Notes under the pieces: model-generated
Told to the model about the DNA's origin: nothing
Databases searched by the model: none
Seen by the model: the letters and a program-made list of their open reading frames with translations, nothing else
Part shown: positions 8,605 through 17,245 of the stretch, piece by piece
Numbering within the stretch: the first letter of the stretch is position 1
How the letters are laid out: every line of letters begins with the position of its first letter
Origin: Rhabdobacter roseus
Lineage (GTDB): Bacteria > Bacteroidota > Bacteroidia > Cytophagales > Spirosomataceae
Length of the DNA: 64,000 bases
Assembly (NCBI RefSeq): GCF_014202275.1
Contig: NZ_JACHGF010000010.1
Span: 171,805-235,804 of the forward strand
Reading direction: 5' to 3'
Program-made: the position numbers and the translations under genes

Positions 8605-10227
8605 TTATAGGGTTGCGTCAGGGTCCAGCCGGATGATCAGGCCTTCGTCCCCGTACAGGCTAATGGGTTCTTGGATTTTTTCTCCTTCAATTTCCTGGTG
8701 CGTGGCAATCTCGACGGTACCTTTGATGGTCACGTTGGGTACGTTAAAGTAGCAGGGGCGGGGACTCATGTTGAGCAGAATCAAAAAACGGTCGTGGCCC
8801 TCCTGATGGCGCAGGTACGCAAAGAGCTGGTGGTCGGAGTAGACGGGCACGTAGTGGCCGGTCATGAGCGAAGGCTCCGACTGGCGCAGGCGGATCAGCC
8901 GCTTGTAAAGCGCCAGCATGGAATGGGAGTCGGCCTGCTGGGTCGCTACGTTGAAGCGGCGGTAGCTCCGGGCTAGCCGCAGCCACGGCTTTTGATCCGT
9001 AAACCCGGCGTTTTCGCTATCATCCCACTGCATGGGCGTGCGGGCCGGGTCGCGGCTCAGGTTCTTGTCGGGCATGTTGAGGCCCTGGGGGTCCTGCACT
9101 TCACCAAAGGGAATGGGTACATCCCGCATCCCGATTTCCTCGCCGTAATAGATCGTGGGTGTTCCTCGCAGCGTAAGCAACAGCAGGGCGGCTATTTTGG
9201 CCTGCTGGAGGCCCACCCGGCTGGTAATGCGCGGCTGGTCGTGGTTGCCCAGTACCCAGTTTGGCCAGCCACCCGAAGGCAGCGCTCCTTCGTATTCGTC
9301 AATGGCCCGCGCTATGGTCTGAGCCTCCCAGGGTAGGGATAAAAGCAGGAAGTTGAAGGGTAAGTGAGCGCCCTTGTTGTCGATGCCGTAATACACCATC
9401 AGCTGCTGGATGGGCAGGTAAATTTCCCCGATCATCATCCGCTCGTCGTATTCGTCCAGGACGGCCCGCATTTTTTGGACAATGTCGTGTACTTCGGCCT
9501 GGTCTGTCGAGTAGGTAGGTAGCAGCTGCTCGTGGGTAGACATGTGCGGTTCGTAATTGGGGTTGGTAGGATTGTTCCGCAGCTGCTCGTCCTTGATCAT
9601 GTGCCACATCACGTCCACCCGGAAGCCATCCACGCCTTTGTCCAGCCAGAAGCGCATCACGTTCAGCATGGCCTCCTGTACTTCCGGGTTGCGCCAGTTG
9701 AGGTCAGGTTGCTCTTTCAAAAAAGCGTGGTAGTAGTATTGTTGGGTAGTTTCGTCCCACTCCCAGGCGCTGCCGCCAAACACCGAAAGCCAGTTGTTGG
9801 GCGGACTACCGTCCGGGCGGCCGTCGTGCCACAGGTACCAGTCGCGCTTGGGATTGCTGCGCGAGGAGCGCGACTCCTGAAACCAGGCGTGCTGGTCGGA
9901 GGTATGGTTCGGGACCAGGTCCAGGATGAGCTTCATGCCGCGGCTGTGTACTTCGTGCAGCAGCGTATCAAAGTCAGAAAGGGTACCAAAGAGCGGGTCA
10001 ATATCCTGGTAGTCAGAAATATCGTAGCCGTAATCCGCCATGGGCGAGGGGTAAATGGGCGACAGCCACACGGCACTTACGCCAAGTTCCTGCAGGTAGT
10101 CGAGCCGACGGATGATCCCCGGTAAATCCCCGACGCCGTCGCCGTTGCTATCCTGATACGAGCGGGGGTAGATTTGGTAAATGATGCCATCTTGCCACCA
10201 AAAATGCTTGTTATCTTTTTGTTCCAT
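8605..10227 (-). CDS. GH13 alpha-glucosidase (oligo-1,6-glucosidase/maltase type)
   Basis: Cytosolic glycoside hydrolase family 13 protein of the alpha-glucosidase branch. It opens with WWQDGIIYQIYPRSYQDSNG and shows all four conserved regions: DLVPNHTSD near residue 103, GFRVDVMWHM near 202 (nucleophile Asp), GEIYLP near 265 (acid Glu) and LGNHDQPR near 327. Length (540) is typical of oligo-1,6-glucosidases, maltases and sucrose isomerases; sequence alone does not fix whether it prefers alpha-1,4 or alpha-1,6 bonds. It has no signal peptide. First gene of a minus-strand set with treZ, it probably hydrolyses short maltodextrins left over by the TreY/TreZ/MalQ cycle. A trehalose synthase (TreS) activity is less likely, since the long TreS C-terminal region is missing. 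Confidence 0.88.
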   Translation of the reverse strand: MEQKDNKHFWWQDGIIYQIYPRSYQDSNGDGVGDLPGIIRRLDYLQELGVSAVWLSPIYPSPMADYGYDISDYQDIDPLFGTLSDFDTLLHEVHSRGMKLILDLVPNHTSDQHAWFQESRSSRSNPKRDWYLWHDGRPDGSPPNNWLSVFGGSAWEWDETTQQYYYHAFLKEQPDLNWRNPEVQEAMLNVMRFWLDKGVDGFRVDVMWHMIKDEQLRNNPTNPNYEPHMSTHEQLLPTYSTDQAEVHDIVQKMRAVLDEYDERMMIGEIYLPIQQLMVYYGIDNKGAHLPFNFLLLSLPWEAQTIARAIDEYEGALPSGGWPNWVLGNHDQPRITSRVGLQQAKIAALLLLTLRGTPTIYYGEEIGMRDVPIPFGEVQDPQGLNMPDKNLSRDPARTPMQWDDSENAGFTDQKPWLRLARSYRRFNVATQQADSHSMLALYKRLIRLRQSEPSLMTGHYVPVYSDHQLFAYLRHQEGHDRFLILLNMSPRPCYFNVPNVTIKGTVEIATHQEIEGEKIQEPISLYGDEGLIIRLDPDATL

Positions 10228-10260
10228 AGGGTATAGCTGAAGTATGAGAAACTACGGGAG

Positions 10261-10492
10261 GTACTTCTGGTAGGTACCTGCGGTAGGCGTTCCGAATTCA
10301 GACAGCGTTCCTTAAATATTCGTGCCAGAGAAGTACCCCAGGGAAAGCCCAAGTACCCCCTGAGCCGCGCTAGGGGTACTTAAGTACCTTTTAATGACTT
10401 CCATAAAAAACAAGAGCCCGGCTACGGCAGAAAAAGCAACCGGCCGGGCAGGAAGGGCTTGAAGAAAATTGAAAAGTACCTCAGGAAAGTAC
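10261..10492. repeat. Intergenic cluster of eight GTAC palindromes
   Basis: Eight GTAC tetramers, most inside RGTACY (GGTACC, AGTACC, GGTACT), lie at 10261, 10274, 10333, 10353, 10376, 10384, 10476 and 10489. Roughly one would be expected by chance in 232 bp of balanced composition. This is the densest example of a motif that recurs through the backbone of the window. Its role is unknown. Confidence 0.8.
10403..10449 (-). terminator. Rho-independent terminator of the sphingolipid/head-group gene train
   Basis: On the minus strand a 7-bp GC arm (GCCCGGC at 10443-10449) pairs with GCCGGGC (10416-10422) and is followed by a T-rich run (10412 down to 10403). It lies 45 bp beyond the stop codon of the last CDP-alcohol phosphotransferase gene, a natural transcription end for the genes starting at 23255. 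Confidence 0.75.
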
Positions 10493-10493
10493 C

Positions 10494-11231
10494 CTAGTCG
10501 CGGTTTACCGCTGTGGCTTTTCTTTCCAGTTCGTCCCGCGCATCGCCCAGTTTGAGGAGTTTTTGGGTATCCAGGTAGTTGACCACCAAAAATCCGGCGC
10601 ACAGGATCCACACCAGATACATCATGCTGTTGAGGAAAAGTACCTCCAGCACCAGTACCGAGGCGATCACCAGCCGGATCTCGGTAGGGCCCATGGCACC
10701 GGAGTCAATGCTGTAGGTATCTGTTACTTTGTAGCGGAGCTGGGAGATGATCATGGCCCAGCCGTACAGAAATAGGATGAAAAAGGCCGAGAACTCGGAG
10801 GTACCTTTGGAATAAACCAAATAGCCCAGCGCAATGAAGGCCGTCCCGATCCAGTCGATGACGATGTCCAGTGAGAAGCCGTACCATTTCCGGGGCGTAC
10901 CGCGGTAGTAGGCCAGGCGGCCATCGAGGGAGTCGCCGAACCAATTAATAAAAAGGCCCACCACTCCCAGTAGCAGGAAAGTACGGTCCTGGTAGGTAGC
11001 CAGCAGGAAGGCCACCAGTACCAGCACGCAGCCCGCCAGGCCAAGGCCCGAAAGTACGTTGGACGTGACGAAGGCGGGGATTCTTTTGACCAGGTAGGCC
11101 AGCGCCTGCTGCTCACTGGCTTTCAGGATATTGGTTCTTTTTCGGTCTGTAAAGAGCTTTTTCTTCTCCGCGTGGCGTACTTTTCTGTTCTCCCGTTGTT
11201 TGTTTTTCGCTTCTAGTCGCTGCTCTTCCAT
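10494..11231 (-). CDS. CDP-alcohol phosphatidyltransferase family membrane protein
   Basis: Integral membrane enzyme that would displace CMP from a CDP-alcohol to form a phosphodiester. A very basic N-terminal stretch of ~40 residues (KNKQRENRKVRHAEKKK) precedes about six hydrophobic segments. The family motif is present as DSLDGRLAYYR...GFSLDIVID near residues 97-125. The four metal-binding aspartates are kept, but the usual AR pair is spread as AYYR, a small departure from DGxxAR. It is the last gene before a strong terminator, 75 bp after the DUF4833 gene. Together with the kinase, nucleotidyltransferase and second CDP-alcohol enzyme upstream it suggests synthesis of a phosphodiester head group. 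The substrate is not deducible. Confidence 0.78.
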   Translation of the reverse strand: MEEQRLEAKNKQRENRKVRHAEKKKLFTDRKRTNILKASEQQALAYLVKRIPAFVTSNVLSGLGLAGCVLVLVAFLLATYQDRTFLLLGVVGLFINWFGDSLDGRLAYYRGTPRKWYGFSLDIVIDWIGTAFIALGYLVYSKGTSEFSAFFILFLYGWAMIISQLRYKVTDTYSIDSGAMGPTEIRLVIASVLVLEVLFLNSMMYLVWILCAGFLVVNYLDTQKLLKLGDARDELERKATAVNRD

Positions 11232-11306
11232 GCCCCGTGGGTTGTTTTATTTTTAGGAATACCACTGGTTTTTTACCAATGATTCAAGGTACCTATCCTG
11301 GGTACT

Positions 11307-11879
11307 TCAGGAGGGTTTGAGGCGCTGCACCACGGTTTTTCCGGTGGCGACCTCCGTGCCTTTCAGCTCAATGTACAGGACATTCGGCGACCAGAACGTG
11401 CCGCCTTCGATCCGGATAAAGACCCGGTTGAGGATGCACTTTTTAGCGCCGATTTCGGTGTAAACGTGGTACTGGTTTTTCATATCCCGGCGCAGGTACA
11501 GGGGTAGTTTGGAGTAAGCCACCGAGCGCAGCTCGTACTCCTCGTTCCCGAGGGCTTTGGCGTTGATCCCGTACGCAAATTTACGCTGTAGGTAGTTCAG
11601 GTCCTGGCGAATGCCCCCTTCCGGGTAGCGAATCCAAAACGGGTGTACCGGCTGGCTCGGACTGATCCGCCCCTGGGCGTCGGTGTTGAGCTCGTACACG
11701 ATGGTATTGGTGTTTGGGTCTCGCTGAATATAAAATAATAGCCTGGGTACCTGGGTTGGAACCGGAAACGTGTCCGGATTGCTGACGGGGGTAGCCCGGC
11801 CTTTCTCGATTCGTTCAAAACGTGTAAAAGACGAAAAAAGCGGAATGATGGCGACTAAACTGATCAGAAGATATTTCAT
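11307..11879 (-). CDS. DUF4833 domain protein, predicted exported
   Basis: A 190-residue protein of the DUF4833 family, no known activity. The first ~17 residues (MKYLLISLVAIIPLFSS) form a signal peptide or N-terminal anchor. The rest is a beta-rich domain with the family stretches RLLFYIQRDPNTNTIVYELN, PFWIRYPEGG and LNRVFIRIEGGTFW. It lies 18 bp downstream of the PfkB kinase gene in a tightly packed minus-strand train, so a role in handling or sensing the envelope lipid made by that train is plausible but unproven. Confidence 0.75.
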   Translation of the reverse strand: MKYLLISLVAIIPLFSSFTRFERIEKGRATPVSNPDTFPVPTQVPRLLFYIQRDPNTNTIVYELNTDAQGRISPSQPVHPFWIRYPEGGIRQDLNYLQRKFAYGINAKALGNEEYELRSVAYSKLPLYLRRDMKNQYHVYTEIGAKKCILNRVFIRIEGGTFWSPNVLYIELKGTEVATGKTVVQRLKPS

Positions 11880-11897
11880 AAAAACTAAATACGCTTG

Positions 11898-12803
11898 CTA
11901 CTCAAAAACGGGGGCGCTGGTATCGGGGGTAAAAGTACCGTGCCGGATTACGTGTTCAACCTGATCGGGCTGGCCCGTGAAGGGCCCCGATGATTCAATT
12001 TTTAGCGTGGCCATTGCCGCTCCAAACTCACCGGCTTCGCGGATGGACTGGCCGTTGATTCGCTGGAGTAAATAGCCCGCCATGTAGGTGTCGCCGCAGC
12101 CGGTGGCATCCACGATGGCCTCGGGCCGGTAGGCCGGAATTTCGTGAAACGTGCCGTTGGAATAAATGACGGAACCCTTGCTGCCCAGCGTAATGATCAC
12201 CTCCCGAACGCCCCGCTCGGCCAGGTACCTGGCACCCGCCTGCACGTTCTGGTGGCCCGTGACGGCCTGCATCTCAAACTCGTTGGCTTTCAGGTACGTA
12301 ATGTACGGCAGCGCTTCTTCTTTATCGGCCCAGTCGCGGTGGTACACCTTTTGGTCTTGGACGTACCTGAGGTACCCCTGAATGTCCAGCGATACCTCGG
12401 CCTGCGCCGCTAGCTTCGTGATGAGTGCTACCGGAATGTCGTCCGAGAGCAGCGGGCCCAGGTGAAATACCCTGGCTGACAGCTCCGGCATGTGGTCTAC
12501 CGCAAAGGGCGCGGCCTTGTGCAGCACGTTTTGCTCCCGGTGGTCCTGGTTGTGGCTGTAGATATTTTCAAAATGGACCGTAAACGCGCTGGGCAGTACG
12601 TGTACGGGAATGGAGGCCGCCCGGAGGTCGTCCACAATGTAGCTCTCCTGCGTGCCCAGGGCCGTCACCAACGTGTAGCGGAGGTTAAAAGGCTGGATGG
12701 CCTTCGAAAAATAAAAGGAAGTACCCCCCGGCATGTAAGTGACGGACTGGGAGGTCACTACTTTATCCAGCGTAATGTGACCAATCGTGCATATGTCGTA
12801 CAT
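11898..12803 (-). CDS. PfkB-family sugar/polyol kinase
   Basis: Cytosolic ribokinase-family ATP-dependent kinase of 301 residues. It begins with YDICTIGHITLDKV and the PGGTSFYFSKAI substrate loop. The C-terminal signature DATGCGDTYMAGYL carries the anion-hole glycines and catalytic Asp. An in-frame TTG at 12815 would add four residues, but ATG 12803 gives the usual PfkB start and is preferred. The protein could phosphorylate a sugar, nucleoside or polyol such as inositol. Its place beside a nucleotidyltransferase and two CDP-alcohol phosphotransferases fits a polyol-phosphate-to-CDP-polyol route; this is inference. Confidence 0.85.
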   Translation of the reverse strand: MYDICTIGHITLDKVVTSQSVTYMPGGTSFYFSKAIQPFNLRYTLVTALGTQESYIVDDLRAASIPVHVLPSAFTVHFENIYSHNQDHREQNVLHKAAPFAVDHMPELSARVFHLGPLLSDDIPVALITKLAAQAEVSLDIQGYLRYVQDQKVYHRDWADKEEALPYITYLKANEFEMQAVTGHQNVQAGARYLAERGVREVIITLGSKGSVIYSNGTFHEIPAYRPEAIVDATGCGDTYMAGYLLQRINGQSIREAGEFGAAMATLKIESSGPFTGQPDQVEHVIRHGTFTPDTSAPVFE

Positions 12804-12820
12804 GGGATGTGTCAACTAGT

Positions 12821-13537
12821 TTATTGATTCAAGTTTCTGATGGCTTCAATACTTTGGCTAAAATCCGTAAGCTCTACGTCGGCCGACTGGGCCAAACCCG
12901 GCTGGGCAGCGGGCTCTTCCCAGCCCTGCACCTTGAGCCATAAGGTACGGCAGCCCAGCTCCTTGGCCGGTACGATGTCCTTGGCGAAAGAATCGCCGAT
13001 GACCACGCATTCCTGGGGGGGAAGACCTACTAAATCCGCGCCAAGCCGGTAAATGGCCGGATTGGGTTTACGAATCCCGACCACAGCCGACTCCACCACA
13101 TGCCGGAACAAGGAACGTATTTCGAACACCTCCAGTACGGTGTTGATATTGCCGTAGAAATTGGACACCAGCACCAGGGGGTAGCGGTCGGCGAGGGCCG
13201 CCAGCGTGGGCCGGGCCTGCGCTACCGTTTCCTGGGCAAAACGATCGCAATCCCGGGCAATGGCCCCGACGAAGGCGTCGTCCAGGGTGTATCCCTTTTC
13301 CCGCAGGAAGGCAAACTGCCGGTCCGTTTTCAGGTACAGGGTGTCGTAAAAGGTATGCTGGGGCTGGATGATCGGGTGGAGCGCCAGCGACCGCTCCCCG
13401 AAGGCATAGGCCAGGGCGAAATCGGCCTTCTCTACCGGCAGCTGGTGGCGTTGGTAGCTATCCCACAGCACGGCACCCCAATGCAGCCCGTTGGTGTCGA
13501 TGGTACCTCCGTAATCGATCAATACTCCCTTTACCAT
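12821..13537 (-). CDS. HAD-superfamily hydrolase with altered motif I
   Basis: HAD-like hydrolase of 238 residues. Motif I is DYGGTID at residues 8-14: the nucleophile Asp8 is present, but the usual acid/base Asp two residues later is Gly10. Motif III/IV are visible as GIRKPNPAIYRLGADLVG and VVIGDSFAKDIVPAKELG, which argues for a live fold. Haloacid dehalogenases also lack the second Asp, so this may not be an ordinary phosphatase. Its start overlaps the end of the upstream membrane-protein gene by 7 bp, indicating translational coupling in the head-group gene train. Confidence 0.8.
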   Translation of the reverse strand: MVKGVLIDYGGTIDTNGLHWGAVLWDSYQRHQLPVEKADFALAYAFGERSLALHPIIQPQHTFYDTLYLKTDRQFAFLREKGYTLDDAFVGAIARDCDRFAQETVAQARPTLAALADRYPLVLVSNFYGNINTVLEVFEIRSLFRHVVESAVVGIRKPNPAIYRLGADLVGLPPQECVVIGDSFAKDIVPAKELGCRTLWLKVQGWEEPAAQPGLAQSADVELTDFSQSIEAIRNLNQ

Positions 13538-14598
13538 GCGTTATTTTTGTTTTGGGCCTCGGTGGGCGCGGCGTAGGATAATCCTGATTCTTTCATGGGG
13601 TTGTCTGGCGTTTTCGTTCGGTTTCGGTTCATCAGCGCCAGGCCCACCATGATCCAGAATACTTCCCGGATGCGCGTCACCACGCCAATGAATATACCGC
13701 TGGCGGCGGGCAGGCCAATGCTCCGCAGTGCCAACGCCAGGCCGCCCTCGCGGGTACCTAGCTGCATGGGAAAAAAGAAGACGAGGTTGGCAAAGAGGGA
13801 GGATGCGGAGCTAATCACGAGCGCTTCCACCCACGACATCTTTAGCCCGATGGCCAGGGCCGTGCAGTAAATTTCCACGCAACCTACCCCGCGCGCCACA
13901 AATTCCAGGATCAGGGACGAATAAAAGCGAGGCTTGCGGTCGGCGTACAAAATCCGGATCTGGTTATCAATTTCGTGCAAAGTACCTTCCTTTTCCTGGG
14001 CAAATCCGTGCGCCCAGGCTTTCACCAGCGGCAGCTTTTTTAGGAGGGTGAGGGTACTTACGATGAAGCCCTTCCGGTATACCCGGATAAACCAGGTACC
14101 TAAGAGCACACTGATCAGAACCATGAACGCGCAGCCAGCCAGGAGTAGCCGACTAACCGGCACGAAGGCCAGGATTAGGCCCACGGAAGCCAGCCAGAAG
14201 AGGCTGTGCGAAAACATGTGCATGAGGCTGTACAGCAGCACCGACGACGACGCTTTGTGAATACCCACTTTCGGCTTGAGCTCCATGATGCGGTAGGGCT
14301 CTCCGCCCAGGCCCACAAAGGGCGTGATGTAATTGATGGCGTAGCCCGTGATGGTCAGCCGCAGCACCGCCCCAAACGACAGCTGCGTGGCGGGGAGGTC
14401 GGGCTCCTGAATGATGGCTTTGAACGCAAAGGCATTGAGCACGTAGATCAGCAGCCAGCTCCCGATCACGGGCACAAACCACACGCCCGTTTTCTGAATG
14501 TTCAACCAGATGTTGGCCAGCCCGATGCTGTAGATCATCACCCCCAAGGTACCTACGCCGAGAGCCAGAAAAATGGCCTTATATACTTTTTTGCCCAT
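13531..14598 (-). CDS. Lysylphosphatidylglycerol synthase TM / UPF0104-type flippase-like membrane protein
   Basis: Polytopic inner-membrane protein (355 residues, about eight hydrophobic segments) of the LPG_synthase_TM/YbhN family. The family signature appears as GLGGEPYRIMELKPK near residue 95, with the cytosolic HEIDNQIRILY stretch and a C-terminal FFPMQLGTREGGLALAL. Relatives are thought to flip or modify lipids. The soluble aminoacyl-transferring MprF domain is absent. Overlaps with genes on both sides (20 bp upstream, 7 bp downstream) show tight coupling. In this setting it might move the product of the neighbouring CDP-alcohol phosphotransferase across the membrane; that is inference. 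Confidence 0.8.
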   Translation of the reverse strand: MGKKVYKAIFLALGVGTLGVMIYSIGLANIWLNIQKTGVWFVPVIGSWLLIYVLNAFAFKAIIQEPDLPATQLSFGAVLRLTITGYAINYITPFVGLGGEPYRIMELKPKVGIHKASSSVLLYSLMHMFSHSLFWLASVGLILAFVPVSRLLLAGCAFMVLISVLLGTWFIRVYRKGFIVSTLTLLKKLPLVKAWAHGFAQEKEGTLHEIDNQIRILYADRKPRFYSSLILEFVARGVGCVEIYCTALAIGLKMSWVEALVISSASSLFANLVFFFPMQLGTREGGLALALRSIGLPAASGIFIGVVTRIREVFWIMVGLALMNRNRTKTPDNPMKESGLSYAAPTEAQNKNNAW

Positions 14599-15544
14599 AG
14601 TCGTCGCCGGTTATGATCTTCTGGTAAAAGTACCCGCTTACTTTTTCCTGGCGCACGCACATGTAAATCAGGATGGGGTTCAGCACGAAGATGTCGAAGA
14701 TAAAGTACAGCCAGGCCTGATCCAGGAAGAGCCACAGGAACAGAAAAAGTACCCGGGTATTGAACTGTACGATGTTGGTGTACTTCATCAAAGGCCGGTT
14801 TTGGGCCCGAAAATCCGTGATGAGGGTTTGGGGAAGTCCGTGGGGGTACTTGGTACGAATCACGGCCAGTAGTTTTTGTAGCCTGGGAGAAAAACTCTCC
14901 TGCAAGTTGGTGTAATTCAGGTACGTACGGGCTACGAGTTTCATGCCAAAATCCCTTTTCCAGCTCAGCTGATCGTACTCCCGCTGCAAATCCCGGCTGT
15001 TGTCCAGCTCGCTGCCCGAAGTACCCTTGATAAAAAACAGGTGGACGTTGCGGTAGTAGTCGGCCATGGCCGACTGCACCACGTGCGAAAAGCCCGCCAC
15101 CACGCCCGGTACCCAGATCAGGGCCGTCCAGCCTTCGTTCATGCTGCGCAGGCACAGCGCCACGTGGATGGAGATAAACCAAAAGTCACCGGCGGCCCCG
15201 TCCAGGATGCGTCCCAGTCGGCTTTTGTTGTTGGTCATGCGGGCCAGCTGGCCGTCGGCGCTGTCTAACGAATTGGCAAACACCAGCGACAGCATACCGA
15301 TCACATTGATCCAGAGCTCCTGGCTGTAAAACAAGATACCGGCGGCCACGCCAAAAAAGATACTGATGATCGTGACCGTATTGGGCGTCATCCCGATTTT
15401 GGCGCAAAACAACGCGATCTGAAAGCCGATGGGGCGGTAAAACCAAATGTCCAGGCGCTCCTCGGTGTCGTTTGATTTTAGCGAATGTTCAAAGGCACTG
15501 GGGGCAGGTACCTGCGGCCGGGGTTCGTTGAGCAGATTATCCAT
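14579..15544 (-). CDS. CDP-alcohol phosphatidyltransferase
   Basis: Membrane enzyme of 321 residues carrying a complete CDP-alcohol phosphotransferase motif: DSADGQLARM, then G-RIL-D and GAAGD, matching DxxDGxxAR-x8-GxxxD-xxxD. Several hydrophobic segments surround it. The ATG at 15544 overlaps the preceding ATP-grasp gene by 8 bp. The frame stays open upstream to 15631, but that extension lies inside the neighbouring gene and looks uncoded. Substrates are not visible. As the only copy in the train with a canonical motif, it is the best candidate for joining a CDP-activated alcohol to a ceramide or other lipid acceptor, or a lipid donor to a polyol. Confidence 0.86.
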   Translation of the reverse strand: MDNLLNEPRPQVPAPSAFEHSLKSNDTEERLDIWFYRPIGFQIALFCAKIGMTPNTVTIISIFFGVAAGILFYSQELWINVIGMLSLVFANSLDSADGQLARMTNNKSRLGRILDGAAGDFWFISIHVALCLRSMNEGWTALIWVPGVVAGFSHVVQSAMADYYRNVHLFFIKGTSGSELDNSRDLQREYDQLSWKRDFGMKLVARTYLNYTNLQESFSPRLQKLLAVIRTKYPHGLPQTLITDFRAQNRPLMKYTNIVQFNTRVLFLFLWLFLDQAWLYFIFDIFVLNPILIYMCVRQEKVSGYFYQKIITGDDYGQKSI

Positions 15545-16403
15545 TCGTTTTTTCGGTAAATCGTTGAAAAATGCGGTCGGCAATGTGGGCTGCGGCCTCG
15601 TCCCGGCAGGGAGCGAAGCTGGGCCAGTCATTCAGATCAATGATGTGGAAATCGCCCTCCGGGCTAATGATGGCATCTCCGCCGTAAACGTCTACGCCCA
15701 GTACTTCGGCCGAGGTACTGGCCACCTGTTTGAGCCTATTTTCGTCAAAAGCGTGGTACATGGACTTCCCGTTAATGCTTTCGTAGGCCGAGAATTTGTG
15801 GTGGTTGGAGTCGTACGGATAAAACCAAAAGAAAAAATCAGTTCCGTACACCCCGTAGAACTTAACCAGATCGCCCACCAGATGTTCCGAAATAACGGCG
15901 TCGGGGATGTTTCGGAACGAGTACTCCCGAAGTACCTCCTGGGCCTCCCGGCGGGAGTAGGCAAAGGTGACGTCCTCTTTATGAATGGCGTGAAAATCGC
16001 CCCGTTTGATCCAAAAGCCCTTTCCCGGTAGTGCTTCAAATACCTCGTCGCCGGTGTAGGACGTAGGTACCGCAAAGCTTCTGGGGTAAGGTACCTGATG
16101 CTTGATCAAGGCATTGGTCATGTTGGTCCGGAAGCAATTTTCAATCCCGAAGCCCGAATTCACCACCACGGCTCCTGCCTCTTCCAGTTGCTGTAGTTTT
16201 TTGACCACCGGCTTTTGCCGGGCCATGGTGAAAAGGTACTTTTCGGGCAGGGATTCCGCTTTCAAAAAATCGTCTTCCCCGCAAATCCGAACGCGGCAGC
16301 CCCTGTGTTCCAGGGCCTGGGCCGTGAGGGTAAAAATGGCATCGTCGTTGCCGATGTGATTGGGTGAAAACGTCCGGTTTCGGGGTACTCCAAGGATATT
16401 CAT
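15537..16403 (-). CDS. ATP-grasp (RimK-like) ligase
   Basis: Soluble ATP-grasp enzyme of 288 residues. It opens with NILGVPRNRTFSPNHIGNDD. The central domain has KGFWIKRGDFHAIHKEDV (ATP-binding lysine region), and the C-terminal metal site reads VDVYGGDAIISPEGDFHIIDLNDWPSF. Such enzymes form an amide or similar bond through an acyl-phosphate. The substrate is unknown, and it may aminoacylate a lipid or glycan head group. ATG 16403 is preferred. A TTG at 16466 is also in frame but overlaps the upstream gene and adds an acidic, low-similarity leader. The gene sits between the nucleotidyltransferase and the CDP-alcohol phosphotransferase with overlapping ends. Confidence 0.8.
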   Translation of the reverse strand: MNILGVPRNRTFSPNHIGNDDAIFTLTAQALEHRGCRVRICGEDDFLKAESLPEKYLFTMARQKPVVKKLQQLEEAGAVVVNSGFGIENCFRTNMTNALIKHQVPYPRSFAVPTSYTGDEVFEALPGKGFWIKRGDFHAIHKEDVTFAYSRREAQEVLREYSFRNIPDAVISEHLVGDLVKFYGVYGTDFFFWFYPYDSNHHKFSAYESINGKSMYHAFDENRLKQVASTSAEVLGVDVYGGDAIISPEGDFHIIDLNDWPSFAPCRDEAAAHIADRIFQRFTEKTNG

Positions 16404-16455
16404 AGCAAGTAATGCGGCTTTCGGCGCTTCGGGCCCAGGCTCGTTTGGATCGGTG

Positions 16456-17208
16456 TCAAGATTCAATTTTGGTGGTTTCTCGTTCAGTCAGTTCCTGGGC
16501 TTCCCTGGTTTCGGTCAGGAAGCGCGCGGCCGTTTGGATGTCCGCCACGTGGTCTACGTCCACGATTTTGGAGAACGGATGGGCTTTCAGCTTAAGGCCA
16601 CGGGCCAGCAGGTACCTTTGGAAATTCCGCATTCGGTTGGTACCCAGCGCGGCGGACGCGCCCACCGCCGCCAGGGCCTTTCCGCGCAGGCAGTAGATGC
16701 CGCCGGAAATGTAGGGCGTTTGGGAGGTATTTTCGTCGGTAAAACCGCGGATGGCACGGTCCTGATCCACCTCCACAAAGAGGGGACTTTCGTCATCCAC
16801 GAAGGTAGTTACGGCCATCAGGCCGTCGAGCTCGGGCTGCTGGGCAAAGGCCGCGATGAAGGCCTCGAACTCGGCTTCCTGAAATACGGTATCGGTGGTG
16901 GTGAGGCACAGGGCCTCCACGGGCGGCATGGTTTTGAGAAGCTCCTGAAAGCTGTGAAACGAGCTGGGCGTGGTTTGGCGTACCAGCCGGATGGGCCAGG
17001 ACGCCGAGGCCGCCCGCAGGTGTTCGTGCAGAAGCTCGGACTCTTCGTTGATGATGATGTGAATGGTGTGCGCGTTATTCTGGCTAAAGACGCGGATCAG
17101 CCGGTCGATCAGCGTTTCTCCGTGCAGGCTTACCAGCGGCTTGGGCAACGTAAAACCTTCCTGGGCTAACCGGGAACCTTCTCCCGCGGCAATGATGGCG
17201 TAATGCAT
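16456..17208 (-). CDS. NTP_transferase-family sugar/polyol-phosphate nucleotidyltransferase
   Basis: Cytosolic nucleotidyltransferase of 250 residues with the Rossmann-like signature AIIAAGEGSRL (residues 4-14), PKPL near 23, and metal-binding positions around TTTDTVF and VDVDHVAD. It would activate a sugar- or polyol-1-phosphate as an NDP derivative. The nucleotide (CTP against UTP/GTP) cannot be read from the motifs. Because two CDP-alcohol phosphotransferases and a PfkB kinase lie in the same train, a CTP-dependent enzyme producing a CDP-polyol is the most economical guess. It begins 37 bp after the DUF5686 gene. Confidence 0.82.
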   Translation of the reverse strand: MHYAIIAAGEGSRLAQEGFTLPKPLVSLHGETLIDRLIRVFSQNNAHTIHIIINEESELLHEHLRAASASWPIRLVRQTTPSSFHSFQELLKTMPPVEALCLTTTDTVFQEAEFEAFIAAFAQQPELDGLMAVTTFVDDESPLFVEVDQDRAIRGFTDENTSQTPYISGGIYCLRGKALAAVGASAALGTNRMRNFQRYLLARGLKLKAHPFSKIVDVDHVADIQTAARFLTETREAQELTERETTKIES

Positions 17209-17245
17209 AGCGATAATCGTGAATGGTACTTTCGAAGGTACCTAT

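Noticed and set aside
16360..17169. 269-residue + strand open frame
   Set aside because: Antisense to the nucleotidyltransferase gene, Gly-rich shadow without motifs.
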